This document shows, in pieces, positions 1-5,857 of a stretch of 6,395 nt of DNA; within the stretch, counting starts at the first letter, position 1, and each line of letters begins with the position of its first letter. The notes under the pieces were generated by a model. That model saw only the letters and a list, made by a program, of their open reading frames with translations. It was not told the DNA's origin and ran no database searches. The DNA is from an uncultured Eubacteriales bacterium (GTDB lineage Bacteria > Bacillota > Clostridia > Oscillospirales > CAG-272): contig CABPZV010000118.1 of NCBI GenBank assembly GCA_902462015.1, forward strand, positions 1-6,395, in the 5' to 3' direction. The translations under genes were made by a program, and so were the position numbers.

Positions 1-1721
1 CCTGCTTCATATGGATCGTTGTATTGCATACTACCCGAACAATCAATGACCAAAACTGTGCTTAATCCACTTGGAGCATAATCATAATAACTCGGATATA
101 ATTCAGTAGACCATGCTTTGTACCATTCTTCCCTATTAACTATCATATACTTACTGAAGTGTGTAGTCTCCACACTTACAGTAGAGTTCTCCTCATCAAG
201 CATAGTGTCCAACTCAACAAAATTGTCATTTTCTTCATCATACCATAAAAATAGCAGATTGTCAAATTCGGTATCGCCAAGTTTAGACTTGTCGATCACA
301 TAAGTAAGCGTAGCCTTATCAAACTGCGAATTCGTTTTGATTTCAAAAGGCTCGCCCACAAGACCTACAACCTCTGAGCAGAGTATATCCTTGTTCATAA
401 TGCTCTCAACGGTTGTGGTTTTCTGGAGATTACCCGTGCCCTCCATAGATACACGAACCTCTGTAACGGCACAATCCTCGTTTTCAACCTTGTGAATAAA
501 CGTCTGTAAACGCTTTTCATCACCGTCAAGAATACCATTTTCGTTTGTATCGGGATTTGTAGGATCAGTTTCAAGATAGATTTCATCGCCGTCTTCTAAA
601 CCATCGTCATCGGTGTCTTTCTTTAGCGGATCAGTATTATAAGTATTGATTTCTTCTCCGTCATTAAGTCCGTCGCCGTCCGTATCATCATTATAAGGCT
701 CTGTACCAAGTTCATACTCCTGAAGATTTGTTAATCCGTCTTCATCAAAATCCTCATCACCGTCTGTAATTCCGTTTTCATCTGTATCAATCAAAGTCGG
801 GTCAGTTCCGGTAACAAACACCTCATAATAGTCATCAAGAAGATCACCATCGGTATCTACCAACGTGCTATCACTTCCAAGATACTGCTCAACGCAGTCA
901 GGAAGCTTATCTCCATCGGTATCTTTGAGAAGCTCCCAATTATTCATATCTTCAAAGAAATCAGGTAAGCCATTGTCGTTTTCATCCTTCATATACTGCC
1001 ATTCATCGACAGGTATATCCAAAGGCTCTGAAACAGTGCCAACCAATTCGCCAGCATTGCCACTATAGTTAGCGTTTACGCTTGGACAGTTGAAAGTTAT
1101 TGTATCCGCAATAATGACAACATTATTGAGATTCAGATTCTGAGCCATTATCTCAACGTTGCCGAAAGGAGCATATACCAGACCATTAAGATTAACGTTC
1201 TGGCTGTCAATCACAATATCTCCATACTTTGAAAAGATGACAGAATTGTTTGTGTTTTTTACCTCGCCGTTAAGGGTAACATCTTCAAAGGCTTTAAGCG
1301 CCGTGTTGATATTTATGTTGCCTGTAAGAGTAGCATTACCCTCAACCTCCAGCGGATCATTGATGTTTATGTTTATTTCTTCAAGAGTGTAATCCTGTGA
1401 ATATTCATCAATATTATTGCCTGAAAAATAGGCTGAATCGATCTTATCAAAGATATATATCATTTCTTTGCCTGCATTCTCAGTTTTCGTACCATTAACG
1501 TTCAAATTCCCATTTGAAACTATTGTGCCGTTTGTCGCTATATTTCCATTCACACAGAAATTGTTAGCATTAATGGTGATAGACCCCTCTGTATCAGAAG
1601 CGGCAAACATTGTGTAGGGATACTTTTCTGCTGCCTCCTCTGCTACTGCCGGCAAACTCGGTAAAAGAGTTGCCGCCATACGCAAATATATATTCAACTC
1701 TATATATTCGAAATACTGCAT
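1..1721 (-). CDS. Large secreted VWA protein with TSP3-like calcium repeats, C-terminus beyond the window, 5' end probably damaged
   Basis: This frame is open from 1721 to the left edge (573 complete codons, no stop). Residues about 17-29 (ATLLPSLPAVAEE) resemble the second half of a signal peptide with its cleavage site. Residues about 40-235 are rich in Asn, Ile and Val with short NGN/LNLN-like repeats, as in beta-helical or bactofilin-like folds. Residues about 246-402 hold a series of Asp-rich DTDGDGLxDG-type units, the hallmark of calcium-binding thrombospondin type-3 repeats. A beta-rich segment follows, including THFSKY. Near the edge comes VLVIDCSGSM, with D560, S562 and S564 forming the DxSxS metal-ion (MIDAS) motif that opens a VWA domain. 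In this architecture VWA domains usually mediate adhesion, so a cell-surface or extracellular binding role is inferred; the ligand is unknown. ATG 1721 is the first in-frame ATG after an upstream TGA, but neither it nor the ATG at 1679 has a ribosome binding site. The domains are certain enough; the start and expression are doubtful. Confidence 0.85.
   Translation of the reverse strand, partial: MQYFEYIELNIYLRMAATLLPSLPAVAEEAAEKYPYTMFAASDTEGSITINANNFCVNGNIATNGTIVSNGNLNVNGTKTENAGKEMIYIFDKIDSAYFSGNNIDEYSQDYTLEEINININDPLEVEGNATLTGNININTALKAFEDVTLNGEVKNTNNSVIFSKYGDIVIDSQNVNLNGLVYAPFGNVEIMAQNLNLNNVVIIADTITFNCPSVNANYSGNAGELVGTVSEPLDIPVDEWQYMKDENDNGLPDFFEDMNNWELLKDTDGDKLPDCVEQYLGSDSTLVDTDGDLLDDYYEVFVTGTDPTLIDTDENGITDGDEDFDEDGLTNLQEYELGTEPYNDDTDGDGLNDGEEINTYNTDPLKKDTDDDGLEDGDEIYLETDPTNPDTNENGILDGDEKRLQTFIHKVENEDCAVTEVRVSMEGTGNLQKTTTVESIMNKDILCSEVVGLVGEPFEIKTNSQFDKATLTYVIDKSKLGDTEFDNLLFLWYDEENDNFVELDTMLDEENSTVSVETTHFSKYMIVNREEWYKAWSTELYPSYYDYAPSGLSTVLVIDCSGSMQYNDPYEA
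516..986 (-). other. TSP3-like calcium-binding repeat region within the VWA protein
   Basis: About seven Asp/Asn-rich units lie between residues 246 and 402 of the surface protein. Readable cores are DENDNGLPD, DTDGDKLPD, DTDGDLLDD, DTDENGITDGDEDFDEDGL, DTDGDGLNDG, DTDDDGLEDG and DTNENGILDG. The spacing of about 20-25 residues and a TDP/TEP-type turn between several units match thrombospondin type-3 repeats of secreted bacterial proteins. Such repeats bind calcium and act as a rigid stalk, so this part probably holds the VWA domain away from the N-terminal domain. Confidence 0.9.
1685..1708. repeat. AT-rich inverted repeat at the degenerate 5' end of the VWA gene
   Basis: AATATATA (1685-1692) and TATATATT (1701-1708) form a perfect 8-bp inverted repeat around an 8-base loop. 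It sits where the first half of the signal peptide of the VWA protein should be encoded. It may mark a rearrangement junction or be chance in AT-rich DNA. Confidence 0.35.
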
Positions 1722-1838
1722 ATTATCAGTCCGTATTGTGATTGTTCAGTATTGGTTCTACGTCAGAAAAACCAATAATTCACATATCTTAGTTCATTGG
1801 AATCACCAAACCTCTCTGCCTAAAGCATAAACTGTAAA
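1722..1838. other. Intergenic region between the small secreted protein and the VWA gene
   Basis: No coding signal and no convincing promoter was seen here. The region contains an inverted repeat, ATTGGTT (1751-1757) with AACCAAT (1770-1776), that could form a weak hairpin in the minus-strand transcript. It is not followed by a U-run in either direction, so it is not a standard terminator. An in-frame TGA bounds the VWA frame upstream of 1721. Nothing resembling the missing start of a signal peptide was seen here. Confidence 0.4.
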
Positions 1839-2261
1839 TTAATACAAAACCTCCGCACTGTAAACAGTGACCGTTTCGTAAGATGTGCCCTTGTAGACCT
1901 TTGCAACTGTTTTAACACGGTAGGTTCCGCTGCCAATCGGCGAGAATGAGTTAGGATAACTGCAATACCAGCTGTTAAAAGTTTTGCTCCAGTCGGTTAT
2001 TTTGCGCCATGACATTCCGTCTTTTACCTGCAAGGTCTGAGTTACAACGATTTTAGTTGTTGTTCCCGATATTCCGTAAACTGTGCTTTTACAAGATGCT
2101 ACACCGCCGGAAATAGTCAAATTACAATTGACACTATCCGTATACAAATAACAGGGAGAAACAACACTACCATTATCAGGCGGAACAGCAGCCGACACTG
2201 TAGCTCCTCCAACTGAGCAGAAAACAAGGCAAGCCATAAAAATGGGTACAATTTTTTTCAT
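1839..2261 (-). CDS. Small secreted protein, 140 aa, function unknown (DUF6147-like)
   Basis: The product starts MKKIVPIFMACLVF, a classic signal peptide: two lysines, a hydrophobic core, and a likely cleavage site after VSA at residue 24. The mature part of about 116 residues has four cysteines (C37, C46, C57, C100), enough for two disulfides, and alternating hydrophobic/Thr-Ser strands (TKIVVTQTLQ, TYRVKTVAKVY) that suggest a beta-sandwich. The pattern resembles small secreted Firmicute proteins of the DUF6147 type, recalled from memory and not confirmed. No catalytic motif is visible. The start at 2261 is chosen over an upstream ATG at 2291 because AGGAGG lies seven bases before it and the signal peptide begins there. 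It lies downstream of the sigma/anti-sigma operon on the same strand, separated by a terminator-like hairpin, so it could be a read-through or sigma-dependent target. Confidence 0.85.
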   Translation of the reverse strand: MKKIVPIFMACLVFCSVGGATVSAAVPPDNGSVVSPCYLYTDSVNCNLTISGGVASCKSTVYGISGTTTKIVVTQTLQVKDGMSWRKITDWSKTFNSWYCSYPNSFSPIGSGTYRVKTVAKVYKGTSYETVTVYSAEVLY

Positions 2262-2268
2262 AATATCT

Positions 2269-2274
2269 CCTCCT
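2269..2274 (-). promoter_or_regulatory. Ribosome binding site of the small secreted protein
   Basis: AGGAGG (CCTCCT on the plus strand) lies seven bases before ATG 2261 and fixes the start of the 140-aa protein. It begins two bases after the U-run of the upstream hairpin, which is unusually close. Confidence 0.85.
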
Positions 2275-2276
2275 AC

Positions 2277-2314
2277 AAAAAATGAGTGCAAGAGAAATTT
2301 TTCCTCTTACACTC
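2277..2314 (-). terminator. Rho-independent terminator or attenuator abutting the next gene's ribosome binding site
   Basis: In the minus-strand RNA, GAGTGTAAGAG (2314-2304) pairs with CTCTTGCACTC (2294-2284), giving an 11-bp stem with one G-U pair and a 9-base loop. One A and a six-U run (2282-2277) follow. The shape is that of an intrinsic terminator and would end the sigma/anti-sigma operon. There is no room for a promoter between it and the next gene, so the secreted-protein mRNA must contain this hairpin. It may therefore act as an attenuator or a partial terminator. Confidence 0.75.
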
Positions 2315-2325
2315 TTAATGACAAC

Positions 2326-2356
2326 AAAATATTCGGCTTTGTGAGCTGTTTTTCAA
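2326..2356 (-). promoter_or_regulatory. Weak candidate promoter for the small secreted protein
   Basis: TTGAAA (2356-2351) lies 19 bases before TATTTT (2331-2326) on the minus strand; the alternative -10 boxes at 17-18 bases are poorer. Transcription would start just before the terminator-like hairpin. The spacing and -10 match are poor for sigma-A, so this may be chance, or the gene may depend on read-through or an alternative sigma factor. Confidence 0.2.
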
Positions 2357-2359
2357 AAT

Positions 2360-3037
2360 TTATTTCAATTTTGTAGACTTGCACAATTCTAGCACATCGT
2401 CTTTGTTCATATTGCTTTTTATTTGTAAGATATACCTACCATTATCCCACATAATACAGAAATCATGGTTGGTACTTTGAATAAGATATTCCTGTCCTGA
2501 TTCATCAGTGTAGTATTCAAGTTCAGAATGTTCGTTATCAAAATAACCTAAGTAACTATCATGAACGAATTGCTCGAAAAAGATATATTTATCTCCATTA
2601 AAATAAGCGGCGAATATTGTTCCGCTGTCCCGGTTATAATCAGATAATTCAAAACCGTCGGGCAGATTTGAGATCGCATATTCTTCTTCAATAGTCGCCG
2701 GATAATCTTTTTCAGTATCGCTGTTTACCGAAACGGCAGTGTGATCTTCGAAAATACTCATAAAGAAATCATGAACCGCCTCACGCACCGCTTCAACGCT
2801 CAGCGAGGATGCCGATAAAATTATTACAACAGCCGCTATACACGCCGCTCGTCTTCCTCCGGTACATATCAGATTAAAATACGGTTTATTTCTTCTCCGT
2901 ATAAGCTTATCCATTTTACGTTCAAACTTTTTCGAAAATTCGGCATTAATATCAAAATTTACAGAATCAATAAATTCATCAAGCTTAGGTTCAAAAGCCT
3001 CGCCTATAGCTCTTGATAATATTAAATAGTTATCCAT
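2360..3037 (-). CDS. Membrane anti-sigma factor, DUF4367-like, 225 aa
   Basis: The N-terminal 60 residues are charged and cytosolic, ending in a basic patch (LIRRRNK, GGRRA). A single membrane segment follows at about residues 64-83 (ACIAAVVIILSASSLSVEAV). The outer domain of about 140 residues is rich in aromatic and acidic residues, with a NLPDGFELSDY motif at about 124-134 and a C-terminal region matching the DUF4367 style (YTDESGQEYLIQ, and a final Asp/Glu-rich helix DDVLELCKSTKLK). Proteins like this are usually encoded after an ECF-type sigma factor, bind it with the cytosolic part, and sense a signal with the outer part. The start at 3037 is preferred over the ATG at 3157 because AGGAGGG lies eight bases before it. 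The gene overlaps the stop of the sigma gene by eight bases (ATGGATAA), indicating coupled translation. The assignment is strong in context; the signal sensed is unknown. Confidence 0.85.
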   Translation of the reverse strand: MDNYLILSRAIGEAFEPKLDEFIDSVNFDINAEFSKKFERKMDKLIRRRNKPYFNLICTGGRRAACIAAVVIILSASSLSVEAVREAVHDFFMSIFEDHTAVSVNSDTEKDYPATIEEEYAISNLPDGFELSDYNRDSGTIFAAYFNGDKYIFFEQFVHDSYLGYFDNEHSELEYYTDESGQEYLIQSTNHDFCIMWDNGRYILQIKSNMNKDDVLELCKSTKLK

Positions 3038-3569
3038 TATAAATACCCTCCTTTTCAAGCAGCTTTGCAAGGCTATCCTTTGCGTGCTGAAAACGCTGCC
3101 GTGCTGCAGCATTGGAAATATGCAACGCCGATGAAACTTCACTGTAACCCATGCCAAGAGTGATCCTCAGGTAAAGGATTTCCTGATCGGTATATGAAAG
3201 CCTCCTGATGCAATCAACTATATTATCATAATTTCTGTCGCAAAGCGACTCGTCTGTTAATTCGGGAATATCCTCACTTAATTGCATAGTCTTGATATGT
3301 TCTTTTTCTTTTTTCAGCAAATTCAAAGATACGTTTCTAACAGTGATGACAATATAATAGTCCAATTTGTGAGAGTCTAAATTTTTAATTTTTTGAAAAC
3401 TTTTTGCGAGACTAAAGAAAGCCTCCGAACAAGCTTCTTCGGCTAACGCTTTATTTTTCAAAATATTAAACGCAATCGCATACGCCTTAGACCTATTTTG
3501 ATTATATGAATCCTCAAATGATCTCTTATCGTCTTCGTTATCAATTAATGTTAAATATAATGCAAGCAT
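3030..3569 (-). CDS. ECF-like sigma-70 family RNA polymerase sigma factor, 179 aa
   Basis: The length and two-domain layout match ECF-like sigma factors. Region 2 lies at about residues 15-90, with AEEACSEAFFSLAKSFQKI (43-61) as its conserved core-binding/-10 recognition part, followed by a linker. Region 4 lies at about 122-172 (LSYTDQEILYLRITLGMGYSEVSSAL, then the helix-turn-helix HISNAAARQRFQHAKDSL) and would recognise the -35 element. MLALYLTLIDNEDD is a typical opening for clostridial members, which supports the start at 3569. The ATG at 3605 has no ribosome binding site, while 3569 has only a weak GGTGGGA upstream and may rely on re-initiation from the gene that ends 13 bases before it. 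The gene is followed by, and overlaps, a membrane anti-sigma gene. It probably directs polymerase to a small set of signal-dependent promoters. Its targets are unknown. Confidence 0.88.
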   Translation of the reverse strand: MLALYLTLIDNEDDKRSFEDSYNQNRSKAYAIAFNILKNKALAEEACSEAFFSLAKSFQKIKNLDSHKLDYYIVITVRNVSLNLLKKEKEHIKTMQLSEDIPELTDESLCDRNYDNIVDCIRRLSYTDQEILYLRITLGMGYSEVSSALHISNAAARQRFQHAKDSLAKLLEKEGIYNG

Positions 3570-3582
3570 AATGTCCCACCAT

Positions 3583-4491
3583 TTATTTATGTTTATCAGT
3601 TTCATACAACAAAGTTAAAAACTCCGCCAACCCCCGTAATTTCGCCTTAAACTCATCAGAAATTTCAATGGACTCTTCTGTTATCCTGCCCTCCAAAGCC
3701 TCCCTAACCGCCCGGTTACACAATCGCCACCATTTCAGCTTACTCCCGTTATGGTACTCCTTGCGAAGAGTCTCCATTGCAGAATTAACAGCCTTGTTCA
3801 CAGCGTTTCTGGTGATCAGCATATAGTCCGCAATGTCGCTAACAGAGGTCTCTTCATAACCGAATACCCCATATTTTCTGCCGAGAATTTCTCTGTCCCT
3901 GGCCGATAAGTTATCAAACAATTTCCTGAAAAGCTCAATACAGACTTCAATGTAAACCTTGTTATCGGGGTGCAGATCGTTAACGCCAAGCTTCGGATTT
4001 TCAAAGTATTCTATTCCGTTCTCGGTTTCAGTTCGGATCATCAGCGTTTCCGTCTTAAAGGAAAATGAAAGACAGCTTTGCACGGTTTTCCTGTCCATAC
4101 CAAGCTCTTTGGCAATATCCGGATTGGACTTACCTCCATTATGCAGCTTACGGCATCTTTGAATGTTCCAAAAATCGGAATGTGAAAGTCCTATGGGAGA
4201 ACTAAATTGTTCGATAAACTCCTGCATTGCATAGCGAAGTCGTGGAGTGAGGTATGTCAGCAGACCGCCCTTACTTGCGTCATACTGTTTTGCCCTAAGC
4301 CTCTCAAAGAACGTAAGGCAGCCCACCTGAACAAGATCGTCAAAGGTATCGCTGAAACGCAGATAGTTTTTGTAGTCCTTTGCAGCCGCAGCGGCAACGC
4401 TCTGTATGAATCCGACATTCCGCTCGTACAAATCATATAACGCTTGCATATCGCCGTCATAATATTTTTGAATCAATTCCTCATTTGTCAT
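3583..4491 (-). CDS. Sigma-70 family factor with regions 2, 3 and 4 and a C-terminal tail, 302 aa
   Basis: Residues 1-95 form a region-2-like domain: MTNEELIQKYYDGD, then a polymerase-binding helix, FDDLVQVGCLTFFERL (50-65) and YDASKGGLLTYLTPRLRYAMQEFI (70-93). These are the core-binding and -10 melting signatures. Residues about 110-140 hold a helix-turn-helix (NPDIAKELGMDRKTVQ) like region 3 or 1.2. Residues 187-246 form region 4 (LSARDREILGRKYGV, then TSVSDIADYMLITRNAVNKAV as helix-turn-helix). A 55-residue tail (WWRLCNRAVREAL) has no known match to me. This layout is larger than ECF factors and resembles sigma-like regulators carried by clostridial mobile elements. The start at 4491 is chosen over an in-frame ATG at 4584 because it has a GGCGG site and opens the typical MTNEELI sequence. 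It overlaps the end of the upstream gene by 11 bases (ATGACAAATGA), so translation is probably coupled. Its likely role is element-specific transcription; this is inference. Confidence 0.85.
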   Translation of the reverse strand: MTNEELIQKYYDGDMQALYDLYERNVGFIQSVAAAAAKDYKNYLRFSDTFDDLVQVGCLTFFERLRAKQYDASKGGLLTYLTPRLRYAMQEFIEQFSSPIGLSHSDFWNIQRCRKLHNGGKSNPDIAKELGMDRKTVQSCLSFSFKTETLMIRTETENGIEYFENPKLGVNDLHPDNKVYIEVCIELFRKLFDNLSARDREILGRKYGVFGYEETSVSDIADYMLITRNAVNKAVNSAMETLRKEYHNGSKLKWWRLCNRAVREALEGRITEESIEISDEFKAKLRGLAEFLTLLYETDKHK

Positions 4492-5611
4492 TATTAACCG
4501 CCTTTGGTCTGCCTCTTTTTGGAACGTCAAAACCGCATAATTTGTAAAGATTTTCAGACTGCATTTGCCGTTCAAATTCCTCATTGCTGAATTCGGAAGA
4601 GGTCATTGCTGTGTGGTAAAGCTCTTCCGCCTTGCGTAAGAGAGCAGATTTTTGTTCTCCATTGACTGCCTTTCTCTGATAGCTGCGCATAACTCTGTTA
4701 AGACAGCGCCGATATGACTGATATTTCGGATTATCTGCGTTTTCTTCCTTTACGCGCAGAGTCCGGTAAGCCATCTGATTACAGGTAAATCTCGGATTTT
4801 CAGGCGCAGGCTTGTCGCAGTATCTTGTCTTGTAGCCCTTGGTCATAAGAAAAAATCGTCCGCAGTGCTCGCATCTGCGTATATGATGTCCTGCCATAAG
4901 ACCTTTTAGAAAATCGACCTTTAAAAAGCTCTGCAATCTATCAACATGGTAGTATTCCGCAATTACATACTCTCCGCAGCCCTCGGTTATCTCTTTGGGG
5001 ATCATATTCATTTCAAGAAAATCAGCGCTTGTATACGACATATATTCGTTCATGATCGGATTTGCGGTCATCTTGTACGCCATAGGATTTGTAAGAAAGT
5101 CATAGTAAGCGGCGGCAAAATTTTCAGGATCAAGCTTTTTTAGATGTGACAGAAAGTCGTTTACAAAGTAATACATAGTTTTATTGAAATTAAATATATC
5201 GTCGATCACAGGTTTGTACAAACTTGCAGTCTTGTAATAAAGCTCCCGGGTTTCGTGAGCAATCATTGTATCGTCTATATCAGTAAATCGTTCGAAAAAT
5301 CCGGCAGCATTCTGAGTATCAAAAACCTGAAATATTTTATGATTTTTCAAAGCCGTATCTATTTCAATCATAATTCCGTTCAGCTTGAGCCAATCTTCTT
5401 TCGAGGGCGGTATATATTCAACGGCAATATCCTTTTCAGCATTGATTTCATGGTTCATTATGTATTCCGCCGATTTATACTTGTCATATATCTCTTCGAA
5501 TTCGGCAGGAGGTATATTCATACATGATGCCGAAAGCTCGCCCAATAAAAAGTCCCGACCGTTGACCTCGATCATATTTCCTTTGACATAAAAACAAATA
5601 TCGTTAAACAT
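4481..5611 (-). CDS. DUF6076-like zinc-ribbon protein with AT-hook-like tail, 376 aa
   Basis: The first 240 residues are mostly alpha-helical and acidic with no motif I can name. Residues 247-277 contain a zinc-ribbon pattern: C247 and C250 (CEHCGRFF), then C265 (RYCD) and C277 (FTCNQM), a spacing expected for one structural zinc. A basic helical stretch follows (MAYRTLRVKEE, YRRCLNRVMRSYQRKA, about 280-315), and the tail ends with PKRGRPKA (364-371), an AT-hook-like minor-groove binding motif. The zinc-ribbon and C-terminal half resemble DUF6076 proteins of Clostridia, which I recall beside sigma-like genes; function is not established. DNA or RNA-polymerase binding is inferred from zinc ribbon plus AT-hook. 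The start at 5611 has TGAGGTG five bases upstream. It is the first gene of the operon and is coupled to the following sigma gene by an 11-base overlap. Confidence 0.85.
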   Translation of the reverse strand: MFNDICFYVKGNMIEVNGRDFLLGELSASCMNIPPAEFEEIYDKYKSAEYIMNHEINAEKDIAVEYIPPSKEDWLKLNGIMIEIDTALKNHKIFQVFDTQNAAGFFERFTDIDDTMIAHETRELYYKTASLYKPVIDDIFNFNKTMYYFVNDFLSHLKKLDPENFAAAYYDFLTNPMAYKMTANPIMNEYMSYTSADFLEMNMIPKEITEGCGEYVIAEYYHVDRLQSFLKVDFLKGLMAGHHIRRCEHCGRFFLMTKGYKTRYCDKPAPENPRFTCNQMAYRTLRVKEENADNPKYQSYRRCLNRVMRSYQRKAVNGEQKSALLRKAEELYHTAMTSSEFSNEEFERQMQSENLYKLCGFDVPKRGRPKAVNNDK

Positions 5612-5616
5612 AATTA

Positions 5617-5623
5617 CACCTCA
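5617..5623 (-). promoter_or_regulatory. Ribosome binding site of the DUF6076-like gene
   Basis: TGAGGTG on the minus strand, five bases before ATG 5611, sets the start of the first operon gene. Confidence 0.75.
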
Positions 5624-5652
5624 AGGCTGTCGTTTTTACAGTTTCCAAATTA

Positions 5653-5681
5653 AGTATATCACATTTTGTCGTAATATGCAA
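5653..5681 (-). promoter_or_regulatory. Sigma-A-type promoter of the four-gene operon
   Basis: On the minus strand TTGCAT (5681-5676) lies 17 bases before TATACT (5658-5653), with TGTGA ahead of the -10. Both boxes are near consensus and the spacing is ideal. Transcription would start near 5646, giving a leader of about 35 bases that ends in the TGAGGTG site. Confidence 0.7.
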
Positions 5682-5691
5682 CAGAAAATGT
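5661..5691. promoter_or_regulatory. Inverted repeat over the operon promoter, candidate operator
   Basis: ACATTTT (5661-5667) and AAAATGT (5685-5691) are perfect 7-bp inverted arms separated by 17 bases. One arm lies in the promoter spacer, the other just upstream of the -35 box, so the centre falls on the -35. A dimeric regulator bound here would block or modulate the promoter. The regulator is unknown, and arms this AT-rich could arise by chance. Confidence 0.4.
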
Positions 5692-5747
5692 CGTGTTGAG
5701 CGAAAATTAAATGTTACGTGATTTTATTCATTTTCCGGATTTCCGCA

Positions 5748-5753
5748 TATAAT
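5748..5753 (+). promoter_or_regulatory. Candidate -10 box of the RepA-like gene
   Basis: A perfect TATAAT is present on the plus strand. No good -35 lies 15-19 bases upstream (best is TTCATT at 5727-5732), so an activator or alternative factor may be needed. Initiation near 5760 would put the terminator hairpin at 5775-5806 at the very start of the transcript. Confidence 0.4.
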
Positions 5754-5774
5754 AATATCAGAGAGTTAAAAACG

Positions 5775-5806
5775 CGCCGCAGAAAACTAAATCTGCGGCG
5801 TTTTTT
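5775..5806 (+). terminator. Bidirectional intrinsic terminator or leader attenuator
   Basis: CGCCGCAGA (5775-5783) pairs with TCTGCGGCG (5792-5800) as a 9-bp GC-rich stem with an 8-base loop, followed by six T (5801-5806) on the plus strand. On the minus strand the same stem is followed by CG then five T, so it can work both ways. It insulates the divergent operons. If transcription of the RepA-like gene begins at the TATAAT box upstream, it would act as an early attenuator in that leader. Confidence 0.8.
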
Positions 5807-5810
5807 GTTT

Positions 5811-5835
5811 GCAGAACCGAGGTCAGCGGCTTTGC
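5811..5835 (+). other. Second leader hairpin before the RepA-like gene
   Basis: GCAGAACCG (5811-5819) can pair with CGGCTTTGC (5827-5835) with one mismatch and one G-U pair around a 7-base loop. It sits between the terminator and the ribosome binding site. GCGGC (5826-5830) could instead pair with GCCGC in the left arm of the terminator, a possible but short antiterminator. Confidence 0.3.
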
Positions 5836-5842
5836 ATATTAA

Positions 5843-5850
5843 AAGGAGGT
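5843..5850 (+). promoter_or_regulatory. Ribosome binding site of the RepA-like gene
   Basis: AAGGAGGT is a full-length match to the 16S tail, seven bases before ATG 5858, and fixes that start. It predicts strong translation. Confidence 0.9.
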
Positions 5851-5857
5851 CGATAAA

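Noticed and set aside
516..986. Asp-rich repeats as a possible CRISPR-like or tandem DNA repeat
   Set aside because: The units are conserved as protein, not as identical DNA, and there are no spacers of constant size.
865..1392. Plus-strand open frames opposite the TSP3 and Asn-rich regions
   Set aside because: They are antisense to a clear domain-containing frame; their Ser/Pro-rich translations reflect the complement of Asp/Asn codons.
1751..1776. Inverted repeat as terminator of the small secreted gene
   Set aside because: The stem is only 7 bp and has no U-run on either strand.
3038..3157. 40-residue N-terminal extension of the anti-sigma protein
   Set aside because: It lies inside the sigma gene in another frame; the AGGAGGG site supports ATG 3037 instead.
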